Positions 1-10,071 of a stretch of 14,375 nucleotides of DNA are shown piece by piece. Every line of letters begins with the position of its first letter. Position 1 is the first letter of the stretch. Below the pieces are notes generated by a model. It did not search any database, was not told the origin of the DNA, and worked only from the letters and a program-made list of their open reading frames with translations. A program made the translations under genes and the position numbers. Origin of the DNA: an uncultured Paracoccaceae bacterium (GTDB taxonomy: Bacteria > Pseudomonadota > Alphaproteobacteria > Rhodobacterales > Rhodobacteraceae); NCBI GenBank assembly GCA_937132145.1, contig CAKZNY010000397.1, positions 1 through 14,375 of the forward strand. Direction: 5' to 3'.

Positions 1-2113
<2,113 letters not shown>

Positions 2114-2131
2114 CGGTTTTAGGCTAATATC

Positions 2132-3307
2132 ATGACCCCTTCTGCTCGCCTTTCTGCTGCGATTTCTTTGCTGGACGATGTCCTCGCTGGCGAACCCGCC
2201 GAGCGTTCTCTGACCCGTTGGGCGCGCCAGAACCGCTATGCGGGATCAAAGGATCGCGCCGCGGTGCGCGATGTGGTGTTCGACTGTTTAAGGCAGAAAC
2301 GCGCGCTGGCACATGCGGCTGGCGTTATGTCTGGGCGCGGATTGGTCATGGCGCACCAGTTTCAGGCTGGCGAAGATGTATCGGCCTTGTTTAGCGGCGA
2401 GCGGTTCGCCCCCGAGCCGCTGCGCCCAGACGAGCAGTTTGTTAGCGAGGTGGAGGCATCCCTGCCGGTTGCACTGAATTTCCCCGATTTTCTGCTGCCC
2501 GAGCTGATGCGCTCTTTGGGGAACGATCTGCCTGCGGTGATGCAGGCGATGTCCAAGCGCGCCCCCGTGGATTTACGGGTGAACAGCCTGAAAGCTACGG
2601 TTGATGATGCGGAACGGATGCTGGCGCGGGATTTGATTTTCACAGAACCGCACGCGTTGGCCAAAGGCGCGCTGCGTATCACCCAGAACCCGCGCAAACT
2701 GGCGCGAAGTTTGGCGTATGATTATGGTTTGGTGGAATTGCAGGACGTGTCCAGCCAAGCGGTTGCCACGTTCTGCGGGGCAAAACCGGGTATGACGGTG
2801 CTGGATTATTGCGCAGGCGGCGGCGGCAAAACGCTGGCTTTGGCGGCAGATATGGACGGCAAAGGTGTGCTGCTGGCGCATGATGCCAACGCGCGGCGCA
2901 TGAAAGATCTGCCGGAACGTGCGCGGCGTGCAGGGGCCACGGTTCAGGTTTTGTCAAGCGAGGCCTTGCGCCAGAACAGCCCCGTTTGCGATCTGGTTGT
3001 CGTTGATGCGCCTTGCACCGGAACCGGCGCGTGGCGGCGCAATCCGGATGCCAAATGGCGGATTGATCAGGGGTTTGTTGACAAAATCACGGCTCTGCAA
3101 GCGCAAATTCTGGACGAGGCCGCGCAGTATGTCAAACTTGGTGGGGTGATGGCGTATGCGACATGCTCGATCCTGTCGGTCGAGAATGGCGATCAGGTTT
3201 CGGCGTTTCTGGCGCGTAATAATGGTTGGGTTCTGGACGGCGATATTTCGCTGACCCCCGTGCAGGGCGGCGACGGATTTTTCTGCGCGCGGTTGCGTCG
3301 AAAATAA
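2132..3307 (+). CDS. rsmB: RsmB/NOP-type 16S rRNA (cytosine-C5) methyltransferase
   Basis: The 391-residue protein is a SAM-dependent RNA methyltransferase that forms 5-methylcytosine, most likely in 16S rRNA. SAM-binding motif I is VLDYCAGGGGKT (223-234). The two cysteines of this class are both present: C295 in DAPCTGTG (release) and C345 in YATCS (nucleophile). The N-terminal 150 or so residues resemble the NusB-like/RNA-binding region of RsmB, but are shorter than in E. coli RsmB (429 aa), so a related RsmB/RsmF-like target is possible. No good Shine-Dalgarno is visible (only TTAGGC near 2120), which fits coupling to the upstream MAPEG gene 18 bp away. No GC-rich terminator follows. Confidence 0.88.
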   Translation: MTPSARLSAAISLLDDVLAGEPAERSLTRWARQNRYAGSKDRAAVRDVVFDCLRQKRALAHAAGVMSGRGLVMAHQFQAGEDVSALFSGERFAPEPLRPDEQFVSEVEASLPVALNFPDFLLPELMRSLGNDLPAVMQAMSKRAPVDLRVNSLKATVDDAERMLARDLIFTEPHALAKGALRITQNPRKLARSLAYDYGLVELQDVSSQAVATFCGAKPGMTVLDYCAGGGGKTLALAADMDGKGVLLAHDANARRMKDLPERARRAGATVQVLSSEALRQNSPVCDLVVVDAPCTGTGAWRRNPDAKWRIDQGFVDKITALQAQILDEAAQYVKLGGVMAYATCSILSVENGDQVSAFLARNNGWVLDGDISLTPVQGGDGFFCARLRRK

Positions 3308-3402
3308 AGCTATACAATTATAGGTTGTAAACTATATGTTAACCCTTAGGGTGGTTTAGTGACGTTTATCGTTACAAATTACTACTTTTTAACGGGGTTT
3401 GA
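3308..3402 (+). promoter_or_regulatory. AT-rich leader of cckA with a small palindrome
   Basis: This 95-bp gap is much more AT-rich than its flanks and probably carries the cckA promoter. It contains TACAAT at 3313-3318 (5 of 6 match to a -10 box, but no well-spaced -35), an 11-bp palindrome ACCCT-T-AGGGT at 3342-3352, and two isolated TTAAC half-sites (3339-3343 and 3389-3393) that lack a partner at CtrA spacing. I see no LexA box (no GTTC or GAAC). The site before the ATG is GGGG at about 3394, a weak ribosome-binding site. Confidence 0.4.
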
Positions 3403-5142
3403 ATGTCGAGTGATACAGAAACCAGTCTTTTCCTGCCATCTCTGAATGCAAACAGGGGAACCGTTTTGGCGGCCCTTGGCGTGCTGGCCTTGGCGCAATT
3501 GCTGGTGCTGTCGATGTATTTTGAATACGCTCCGGGTTACTTCCTTACGTCTTTCGCGCTGGGAAGTACGGCGTTTTATTTCCTGATGACCCTCAGCAGA
3601 TTACGCAAGCCCGCTGCGATGCCGATGGAACCCATTGCCGAAAAAGAGGATCATATAGGTAGTGACCTGTTCGACGATTTGCCCGTCCCGATGATAAATA
3701 CAGATAACCGTGGTGAAATCCTTCAGGTGAATGCGGCGGCTTGTGTGCTGATCGGGCGCGATGATCTGGTGGGGGACACGCTGGATAGTATTATCGAGGG
3801 GCTGGGGCGCTCCATTCGGGATCGCATGGCGGATACGATGAAGGGTTTCGGGCTGGGGCGGCCGGAAATGGCGCGGTGTAAACGCGACGGGGTCGAGGTG
3901 TATATTCAGGTCACGATGTCCAAGATGAAACGCGGCGACAATATAACTATACTGGCCGTGCTTAGTGACGCCACAGAGCTGAAAACGCTGGAGGCGCAGT
4001 TCGTGCAAAGCCAGAAGATGCAGGCTGTCGGGCAGCTGGCGGGCGGGATTGCGCATGATTTTAACAATATCTTAACGGCGATCATGGGGCATGCAGATTT
4101 GCTGCTGCTGCGCACGGATATATTGTCGCCGGACTATGAAGATATGAACCAGATCAAGCAGAACTCGGAACGGGCGGCGGCGTTAATTCGGCAATTGCTG
4201 GCGTTCTCGCGCAAGCAGACATTGCGGCCAAAATCGATAAATCTCGATGACACGCTGTGCGAGCTGTCGCATTTGTTGAACCGTTTGTTGGGCGAAAAGG
4301 TGGCGTTGCACACGGAACACGGCGTGAATTTGAAACCCGTGCGGGTGGACGTGCGCCAGTTTGAACAGGTGATCATGAACCTGGTCGTGAACGCGCGCGA
4401 TGCGATGCCGGACGGCGGAACGGTGGTTATTCGGACCCGAAACGTGACATTACACAAGGAATTACGGCGCGACCGCGCGGTCGTTCACCCCGGCGATTAT
4501 GTGGTTGTGGAGGTGCGGGACACAGGTGTCGGCATTCCCGAGGACCTGCTGCCAAAGATTTTCGAACCGTTTTTCACGACCAAAAAGGTCGGAGAGGGGA
4601 CGGGCTTGGGGCTCGCCACGGTTTACGGGATTATCAAACAGACCGGCGGGTTTGTGTTTGTCGATAGTGTCGAGGGCGCAGGAACGCAGTTTTTGATCTA
4701 CCTGCCGGTAAACGACGAACCCGTAAAAGAGGAGGAATCCCCCCCCGTGGTAGAGGTTGTTGAAGGCGACCAAACAGGCCGCGGGCGCGTTTTGCTGGTG
4801 GAAGACGAAGCTCCGGTTCGCGCTTTCGCCGCACGCGCACTGGCGCTACGCGGCTATACGGTGACACAGGCCTGTTCGGGGGAAGAGGCGTTGGATGTGC
4901 TTGAAAGCGGCGAGGAATTTGATATTTTTGTTTCCGACGTGGTGATGCCCGGCAAAAATGGCCCGACATGGGTGCGCGAAGCAATGAAATCGCGCCCGGA
5001 TGCGAAGGTTATTTTTGTGTCGGGTTATGCGGAAGATGCGTTTCAGGATGGCGACCCTGAAATCGCCAATGCCGCATTTCTGGCAAAACCGTTTTCTCTG
5101 GTAGAGCTGACCCAGAAAGTGAAAGAGCAAATAGAGGCTTAG
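3403..5142 (+). CDS. cckA: Hybrid sensor histidine kinase CckA (cell-cycle/CtrA phosphorelay), compact form
   Basis: This is a 579-residue inner-membrane hybrid kinase. Two membrane segments lie at about 20-40 and 46-65, followed by one PAS domain (about 86-190). The phosphoacceptor box reads [12 protein letters not shown] with H218. The ATPase domain has the N-box [10 protein letters not shown] (326-335), DTGVG (373-377), an FEPFFTTK segment and [11 protein letters not shown] (399-409). The C-terminal receiver (about 461-579) has acidic E467/D468, phospho-aspartate D512, S540 and K562. The sequence around the histidine is characteristic of CckA, which through ChpT controls CtrA in alphaproteobacteria. 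All residues for kinase and receiver chemistry are present. It is shorter than Caulobacter CckA (about 690 aa), which has two PAS domains. The stop interlocks with the convergent sulfotransferase-like gene. Confidence 0.9.
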   Translation: MSSDTETSLFLPSLNANRGTVLAALGVLALAQLLVLSMYFEYAPGYFLTSFALGSTAFYFLMTLSRLRKPAAMPMEPIAEKEDHIGSDLFDDLPVPMINTDNRGEILQVNAAACVLIGRDDLVGDTLDSIIEGLGRSIRDRMADTMKGFGLGRPEMARCKRDGVEVYIQVTMSKMKRGDNITILAVLSDATELKTLEAQFVQSQKMQAVGQLAGGIAHDFNNILTAIMGHADLLLLRTDILSPDYEDMNQIKQNSERAAALIRQLLAFSRKQTLRPKSINLDDTLCELSHLLNRLLGEKVALHTEHGVNLKPVRVDVRQFEQVIMNLVVNARDAMPDGGTVVIRTRNVTLHKELRRDRAVVHPGDYVVVEVRDTGVGIPEDLLPKIFEPFFTTKKVGEGTGLGLATVYGIIKQTGGFVFVDSVEGAGTQFLIYLPVNDEPVKEEESPPVVEVVEGDQTGRGRVLLVEDEAPVRAFAARALALRGYTVTQACSGEEALDVLESGEEFDIFVSDVVMPGKNGPTWVREAMKSRPDAKVIFVSGYAEDAFQDGDPEIANAAFLAKPFSLVELTQKVKEQIEA

Positions 5143-5735
5143 ATTGTGCGGGCGGATTCGTATATCTCGTATTCAGGCGCCAAGAATTCTTCCAGTTGTA
5201 TTTTAAGCCGCGAAGACAGGGCGAATTCCCGTTTCGGGGATTGGTTAAGGTGTTCAAGGTCGAAGTTGTCTTCGAATCGTTCTTCCAGAAATTTGATGTA
5301 TGCGGGCATGTTCTCGTATCGGAACACGTGATCGACCGCCGGTTTCCCGTCGTGATCAATAACAAAAAACGATGTGCGCCCGATGTCGAATACGATTTCG
5401 TCTTCGGCCATGTAGCGCGAGGCGAATTCGTCAAACGTCATATCCGCCGTACTTTGCGGCTTGGCTTTGATTTTGTCGCGCGTGCGGTACCGATACCAGC
5501 TGAACAGCCAATCGATCGGCTCGCGAAACAGGCAGGTTGTTTCAAGGGGGCCGAAGCCGGATTGGTCTATGTAGGGAAGGATAAACCGTTTGTAGCGTCG
5601 ATAGCGGATGTGTTTGACGCGTGGGTTATTGATGAAGGCGATGTCGCAATGGGGGAACAGGGCCATCTCGATACTGGTCGAGGCGGCTTTTGGCATGGCC
5701 AGAAATGTCAGTTTTTTGCTTAATGAAATCAACAT
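5139..5735 (-). CDS. Small sulfotransferase-family protein
   Basis: This is a 198-residue protein with the two hallmarks of PAPS-dependent sulfotransferases: a 5'-phosphosulfate-binding loop PKAASTSI (15-22) just after a short hydrophobic strand, and a 3'-phosphate-binding segment LFREPIDWLFSWYRY (69-83) with R71 and S79. Such proteins transfer sulfate from PAPS to a carbohydrate or other acceptor. The acceptor cannot be inferred here, and no cysNDC or glycan genes are nearby. There is no signal peptide. The gene faces cckA and shares the TTAG at 5139-5142 with its stop. It is transcribed divergently from recA. A purine-rich GGA is the only ribosome-binding hint before the ATG. The antisense reading frame over the same bases has no recognisable motif. 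Confidence 0.7.
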   Translation of the reverse strand: MLISLSKKLTFLAMPKAASTSIEMALFPHCDIAFINNPRVKHIRYRRYKRFILPYIDQSGFGPLETTCLFREPIDWLFSWYRYRTRDKIKAKPQSTADMTFDEFASRYMAEDEIVFDIGRTSFFVIDHDGKPAVDHVFRYENMPAYIKFLEERFEDNFDLEHLNQSPKREFALSSRLKIQLEEFLAPEYEIYESARTI

Positions 5736-5764
5736 TTTTGCGTATCCAACTTATTTTCCGAACC

Positions 5765-5804
5765 TTAACCATTCAGTAACCATAAACAGGGAAAGATGTA
5801 ACCA
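5765..5804. promoter_or_regulatory. Three phased TAACCA repeats, CtrA-like binding site
   Basis: TAACCA occurs at 5766-5771, 5777-5782 and 5799-5804, with starts 11 and 22 bp apart, so all fall on one helical face. The first two form TTAA-N7-GTAA (5765-5779), one mismatch from the CtrA consensus TTAA-N7-TTAA, and both extend to TAACCAT. The array lies 30-70 bp upstream of the sulfotransferase-like start on the minus strand and about 120-155 bp upstream of recA. It could regulate either. Assignment to CtrA is inference from the motif. Confidence 0.5.
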
Positions 5805-5824
5805 GTGAAAATTTATCTTGTAAT

Positions 5825-5839
5825 GTTCTCGTTTTGATC
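5825..5839. promoter_or_regulatory. LexA (SOS) box 1 upstream of recA
   Basis: GTTC-N7-GATC is an exact match to the LexA-binding motif described for Rhodobacter recA. It sits 82 bp before the recA start. A weak TTGTAA (5818-5823) immediately before it could be the -35 element, with the box then filling the spacer; the -10 (CATGTT, 5841-5846) is poor. Repression of recA by LexA through this site is expected. Confidence 0.75.
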
Positions 5840-5856
5840 GCATGTTGGACGTATGA

Positions 5857-5871
5857 GAACAAGAGGCGAAC
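5857..5871. promoter_or_regulatory. LexA (SOS) box 2 upstream of recA
   Basis: GAAC-N7-GAAC is the direct-repeat LexA motif of alphaproteobacteria (the complement of GTTC-N7-GTTC). It begins 32 bp after the first box, about three helical turns, and ends 50 bp before the recA start. It probably lies just downstream of the transcription start and could add to repression. Confidence 0.6.
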
Positions 5872-5908
5872 ACAAGCAGTGATTGCTCGACTGGGCAAGA
5901 TATGAAAT

Positions 5909-5913
5909 AAGGA
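5909..5913 (+). promoter_or_regulatory. Shine-Dalgarno site that fixes the recA start
   Basis: AAGGA lies 8 nt before the ATG at 5922. An in-frame TTG at 5883 would add 13 residues that are not RecA-like, so 5922 is preferred. Confidence 0.75.
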
Positions 5914-5921
5914 ACGAGACA

Positions 5922-6998
5922 ATGGCAAAATTGGCGAAAAATATTCTGGATATGGGCGAGAGACGCGATATGGACAAGAACAAGGCGCTGGAATCAGCCC
6001 TCAGCCAGATTGAGCGCAATTTTGGCAAGGGCTCGATTATGCGATTGGGGGAGGATAGCCCCATGATGAACATCGAGACGACCTCGACTGGCTCCATCGG
6101 TCTGGATATAGCACTTGGCATTGGTGGTTTACCGCAGGGCCGGATTATCGAGATTTACGGGCCGGAGAGTTCGGGCAAAACTACGCTGGCGCTGCATGTC
6201 ATCGCGGAATCGCAGAAAAAGGGCGGTATTTGTGCGTTCGTGGACGCAGAACACTCGCTGGACCCGACCTACGCTCAAAAGCTGGGCATTAATCTGGACG
6301 AGTTGCTGATCTCGCAACCTGACGGGGGCGAGCAGGCGTTGGAGATTACGGAAACGCTGGTGCGCTCCGGCGCGGTGTCGGTCATCGTTGTGGATTCGGT
6401 TGCGGCCCTGACGCCGAAGTCGGAGCTTGAGGGGAATATGGGCGACCATCAGGTTGGCGCGCAGGCGCGACTAATGTCGCAAGCCATGCGCAAGTTGACC
6501 GGCGCGATCAGCCGCTCGAACTGCATGGTGATCTTTATCAACCAGATTCGTATGAAAATCGGGGTTATGTTCGGATCACCGGAGACAACTTCGGGCGGTA
6601 ATGCGCTGAAATTCTACGCCACGGTCCGCCTGGATATTCGCCGCATCGGTGCGCTGAAGGACCGTGATGAAATCATTGGCAATGCAACCCGCGTAAAGGT
6701 AGTGAAAAACAAGGTTGCTGCACCGTTCAAGCAGGTGGAATTCGACATTATGTTTGGGGAAGGCATTTCCAAACGTGGTGAGCTGATTGATCTCGGGGTT
6801 AAACTCGGTCTGGTGGACAAGGCGGGTTCGTGGTTCAGTTACGGGGATGAGCGGATAGGGCAGGGGCGCGAAAATGCCAAAAACTTCCTGAAGGAACATC
6901 CCGAAATGGCGCTGGAAATCGAGGATAAAATCAGGGCCGCGCATGGTCTGGATTTCGATATCGGCGCGAACCGGAACACGGAAGTTCTGGAAGATTGA
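5922..6998 (+). CDS. recA: Recombinase RecA
   Basis: RecA is the ATP-dependent strand-exchange protein of homologous recombination and the co-protease that triggers LexA cleavage in the SOS response. The 358-residue length is typical. Walker A is GPESSGKT (80-87), the catalytic glutamate is at E110 (DAEH), and Walker B is VIVVD ending at D158. The DNA-binding loops L1 ([10 protein letters not shown], about 170-179) and L2 ([13 protein letters not shown], about 216-228) are intact. The C-terminus is short and acidic at the end (TEVLED). Two LexA boxes upstream indicate SOS control. The N-terminal 20 residues are somewhat longer than in many relatives. A 12-bp hairpin follows 23 bp after the stop. 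Downstream alaS is on the same strand but separated by 129 bp. Confidence 0.98.
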   Translation: MAKLAKNILDMGERRDMDKNKALESALSQIERNFGKGSIMRLGEDSPMMNIETTSTGSIGLDIALGIGGLPQGRIIEIYGPESSGKTTLALHVIAESQKKGGICAFVDAEHSLDPTYAQKLGINLDELLISQPDGGEQALEITETLVRSGAVSVIVVDSVAALTPKSELEGNMGDHQVGAQARLMSQAMRKLTGAISRSNCMVIFINQIRMKIGVMFGSPETTSGGNALKFYATVRLDIRRIGALKDRDEIIGNATRVKVVKNKVAAPFKQVEFDIMFGEGISKRGELIDLGVKLGLVDKAGSWFSYGDERIGQGRENAKNFLKEHPEMALEIEDKIRAAHGLDFDIGANRNTEVLED

Positions 6999-7021
6999 TT
7001 TGTAAACAGTAACGATTTTTT

Positions 7022-7050
7022 CGAGCTGCTTTCGACAAGAGAGCGGCTCG
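7022..7050 (+). terminator. Hairpin downstream of recA, possible terminator
   Basis: Arms CGAGCTGCTTTC (7022-7033) and GAGAGCGGCTCG (7039-7050) pair over 12 positions with two G-U wobbles and a GACAA loop. The following U-tract is short (ATTT, then CGTACG), so intrinsic termination is uncertain. The T-run lies on the wrong, upstream side. It may act as an mRNA-stabilising 3' structure instead. Confidence 0.45.
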
Positions 7051-7067
7051 ATTTCGTACGCGACCTG

Positions 7068-7127
7068 TGGACAGTCATACCTCCGCACGATACACCCTTT
7101 TTTAACATAAAATAAAGGGACACCGTC
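7068..7127 (+). promoter_or_regulatory. Leader of alaS with possible promoter and SD-masking hairpin
   Basis: TGGACA at 7068-7073 is a 5 of 6 match to a -35 box, with only poor -10 candidates (TACACC at 7091-7096). CCCTTT (7095-7100) is complementary to AAAGGG (7114-7119), which is the core of the strong alaS ribosome-binding site AAAGGGA (7114-7120, 7 nt before the ATG). The 6-bp stem with a 13-nt loop could mask the site. Both readings are tentative. Confidence 0.3.
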
Positions 7128-9785
7128 ATGGCCAGTTTGAACGATATTCGCAGCACTTTTCTCGATAGTTTCGAGGCGAACGGGCATACGGTTGTGGAAA
7201 GCTCGCCGTTGGTTCCGCGTAACGACCCGACGTTAATGTTTACCGACGCGGGCATGGTGCAATTCAAAAACGTTTTCACGGGGCTTGAGAAACGCGACTA
7301 TACGCGCGCGGTGAGCAGTCAAAAATGTGTGCGCGCGGGTGGCAAGCACAATGATCTGGACAACGTGGGTTACACCGCGCGGCATCATACGTTTTTCGAG
7401 ATGCTGGGGAACTTTAGTTTTGGCGATTACTTCAAGGAAGAAGCGATCGCTTATGCTTGGGATTTGTTGACCAAGGATTACGGGTTGGACAAGGACAAGT
7501 TGTTGGTGACGGTTTACCACACTGACGATGATGCGGCGGCGATCTGGAAAAAATATGCGGGGCTGAGCGACGACAAAATTATCCGTATTCCGACGGATGA
7601 CAACTTCTGGTCGATGGGGGCAACGGGGCCGTGCGGGCCATGCACAGAGATTTTCTACGATCACGGCGATAAAATCTGGGGCGGCCCTCCGGGTTCTGCG
7701 GATGAAGACGGGGACCGGTTTATCGAACTTTGGAACCTTGTTTTCATGCAATACGAACAGCAGGAAAATGGCGATCGGGATGAACTGCCTAAACCCTCGA
7801 TTGATACAGGTATGGGGTTGGAGCGTCTGGGCGCCTTGTTGCAGGGCAAGCATGACAATTACGACACCGACCTGATGCGCGATTTAATCGAGGCGTCCGC
7901 ACATGCGACAAGTTCTGATCCCGATGGTGACGGAAAAATGCACCACCGTGTGATTGCGGACCATTTGCGCTCGACCTCGTTTCTGATTGCGGACGGGGTT
8001 TTGCCCTCGAACGAGGGGCGTGGCTATGTTTTGCGACGGATTATGCGCCGTGCCATGCGACATGCGCATTTGTTGGGCGCCAAGGATCCGGTGATGCATT
8101 CGCTGGTGCCCGCGTTGGTGGCGCAGATGGGGCAGGCGTTTCCTGAACTGACGCACGCGCAAAGCCGGATTGAAGAGACGTTGTTTCACGAGGAAACGCG
8201 CTTCAAAACCACGCTGGACCGTGGCCTGAAATTGTTGGACGCGGAACTTGAAGGCCTGCCCGAGGGCGCGGCTTTGCCGGGGGATACGGCGTTTAAATTA
8301 TATGACACCTACGGGTTCCCACTGGATTTGACACAGGATGCGTTGCGTGAAAAGGGTATTTCGGTTGACACCGATGGCTTTGATACGGCGATGGCTGCGC
8401 AAAAAACCAAAGCGCGGGCGGCGTGGAGCGGGTCTGGCGAAGCGGCGGATGAGATCGTTTGGTTTGATGTGGCCGACAAAAACGGGGTGACGGAATTTAT
8501 CGGTTACACAGATGAGCAGGCCGAGGGACAGGTTCTGGCGATCGTTAAGGACGGCGCGTTGGTGGACAGCGCTGCGGCTGGTGAAAGTGTTCAGGTCGTG
8601 CTGAACCAGACACCGTTTTACGCGGAATCAGGCGGGCAGGTTGGCGACAGCGGGGTGCTGCTGGCGGACGGCGTGCGGGCCAAAATCACGGATGTGAAGA
8701 AAAAGGCCGGCGTTTTTGTGCATATGACGACCATTCTGGAAGGCACGTTAACGGTTGGTGTCGCGGCTGAGTTGAAGGTTGATCCGGTAAGGCGCGGGGC
8801 GATACGGGCGAACCACTCGGCAACCCACCTTCTTAACGAGGCGTTAAGAAACACGCTTGGAACGCATGTGGCGCAGCGCGGGTCTCTGAATGCGGCGGAT
8901 CGGTTGCGGTTTGATTTTAGTCATCAAAAAGCCATGACGGCTGATGAATTGGCGACCGTCGAGGCCGAGGTGAACACCTATATTCGCCAGAACGCGGCGG
9001 TTTCCACACGGATTATGACGCCGGACGAGGCGCGCGAAATGGGTGCGCAGGCGCTGTTTGGCGAGAAATATGGTGACGAGGTTCGGGTTGTCTCGATGGG
9101 TATTGAGGATGGTAGCGGCAAGGGGCTGGGCAAAAACACCTACTCGCTAGAGCTTTGTGGCGGTACGCATGTGAAACATTTGGGTGATATTGGCGTCTTT
9201 AAACTGGTGTCCGAGGGGGCCTCGGCCAGTGGTGTTCGCCGGATCGAAGCGCTGACAGGTTTGGGCGCGCTGGCCTATATTTCCAAACGCGAAAATGCGT
9301 TGAATGCGGCTGCGGGTGTGTTGAAAACCACGCCGGAGCTGTTGCCGGAACGGGTCAAGGTGCTGTTGAATGAGCGTAAAGCCATGCAGAACGAGCTGGA
9401 CAATTTACGCAAGCAACTGGCGATGGCTGGTAGTGGGCAGGCGCAGGTTAGTGCGGTGAGTGTCGGCGGAAAACCGTTTTTGGCACAGGTGCTTAAGGAC
9501 GTCTCAGGCAAAGATTTGCGCGGGTTTATTGACGAACACAAGACGCGGATTGGGTCGGGTGTTATTCTGTTGATTGCGGACACAGGCGGACGTGCCGCTG
9601 TGGCTGCGGGCGTGACGGACGACTTGACAGACAAGATTTCCGCCGTTGATATCGTGCGTGTGGCCGCCGAGGTACTTGGCGGTAAGGGCGGCGGCGGGCG
9701 TCCTGACATGGCACAGGCGGGTGGCGCGAGTGCAGAAAATGCAGATGAGGCCATCGAGGCCGTCAAAAAGTTACTGGAGGGTTAA
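7128..9785 (+). CDS. alaS: Alanyl-tRNA synthetase (AlaRS)
   Basis: This enzyme charges tRNA-Ala with alanine and edits mis-acylated Ser/Gly. The 885-residue length is full for a bacterial AlaRS. The class II catalytic core is present: FTDAGMVQF (38-46), [16 protein letters not shown] (66-81), [15 protein letters not shown] (86-100), [15 protein letters not shown] (161-175) and the GMGLER motif 3 (228-233). The editing domain shows the zinc-binding pattern HSATH (H563, H567) with CGGTH (C677, H681). The C-Ala/DHHA1 domain ends in the glycine-rich [16 protein letters not shown] (851-866). Nothing is missing. Its stop is one base from the first DUF1330 gene, whose ribosome-binding site (GGAGG, 9776-9780) lies inside alaS, so the three genes are almost certainly one operon. 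Confidence 0.98.
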   Translation: MASLNDIRSTFLDSFEANGHTVVESSPLVPRNDPTLMFTDAGMVQFKNVFTGLEKRDYTRAVSSQKCVRAGGKHNDLDNVGYTARHHTFFEMLGNFSFGDYFKEEAIAYAWDLLTKDYGLDKDKLLVTVYHTDDDAAAIWKKYAGLSDDKIIRIPTDDNFWSMGATGPCGPCTEIFYDHGDKIWGGPPGSADEDGDRFIELWNLVFMQYEQQENGDRDELPKPSIDTGMGLERLGALLQGKHDNYDTDLMRDLIEASAHATSSDPDGDGKMHHRVIADHLRSTSFLIADGVLPSNEGRGYVLRRIMRRAMRHAHLLGAKDPVMHSLVPALVAQMGQAFPELTHAQSRIEETLFHEETRFKTTLDRGLKLLDAELEGLPEGAALPGDTAFKLYDTYGFPLDLTQDALREKGISVDTDGFDTAMAAQKTKARAAWSGSGEAADEIVWFDVADKNGVTEFIGYTDEQAEGQVLAIVKDGALVDSAAAGESVQVVLNQTPFYAESGGQVGDSGVLLADGVRAKITDVKKKAGVFVHMTTILEGTLTVGVAAELKVDPVRRGAIRANHSATHLLNEALRNTLGTHVAQRGSLNAADRLRFDFSHQKAMTADELATVEAEVNTYIRQNAAVSTRIMTPDEAREMGAQALFGEKYGDEVRVVSMGIEDGSGKGLGKNTYSLELCGGTHVKHLGDIGVFKLVSEGASASGVRRIEALTGLGALAYISKRENALNAAAGVLKTTPELLPERVKVLLNERKAMQNELDNLRKQLAMAGSGQAQVSAVSVGGKPFLAQVLKDVSGKDLRGFIDEHKTRIGSGVILLIADTGGRAAVAAGVTDDLTDKISAVDIVRVAAEVLGGKGGGGRPDMAQAGGASAENADEAIEAVKKLLEG

Positions 9786-9786
9786 C

Positions 9787-10071
9787 ATGGCTGTTTATGC
9801 GATGGTTCATATCGACGTGAATGATGCGACAGAATACGCGAAATACGCGGAAATTGCTGGGCCGGCGGTGGCCAAATACGGCGGCACGTTTTTGGCGCGA
9901 GGCGGCGATTGCGTTCATATGGAAGGCAAGGGCCGCGCGCGCAACGTGATTATCCGGTTCGAGGATATGGAAACGGCGAAGACGTTTTATCACTCGCCTG
10001 AGTATCAAAAGGCGTTGTCATATGGTATTAAAGCTTCTGATCGTGAATATACTTTTGTGGAGGGTGTATAG
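9787..10071 (+). CDS. DUF1330-family protein, first copy
   Basis: This is a 94-residue soluble protein. The pattern YxxVHIDVxDxxEYxKYA, then GGxFLARGG and later TAKTFYHSPEYQKA (about 64-77), fits DUF1330, a small dimeric alpha+beta-barrel (ferredoxin-like) family without an agreed biochemical role. The start at 9787 has GGAGG 6 nt upstream, inside alaS; longer in-frame starts would lie within alaS and can be dismissed. It is about 39% identical (roughly 37 of 94 positions, ungapped, by eye) to the next gene and has exactly the same length. Both end in VEGV. This implies an old tandem duplication. No signal peptide or membrane segment is present. Confidence 0.85.
   Translation: MAVYAMVHIDVNDATEYAKYAEIAGPAVAKYGGTFLARGGDCVHMEGKGRARNVIIRFEDMETAKTFYHSPEYQKALSYGIKASDREYTFVEGV

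Noticed and set aside
3339..3393. CtrA site in the cckA leader
   Set aside because: TTAAC occurs twice, but the copies are 50 bp apart and neither has a TTAA partner at 7-nt spacing.
5196..5723. Plus-strand frame of 175 codons opposite the sulfotransferase-like gene
   Set aside because: The minus frame has two recognisable PAPS-binding motifs; the plus frame has none and no ribosome-binding site.
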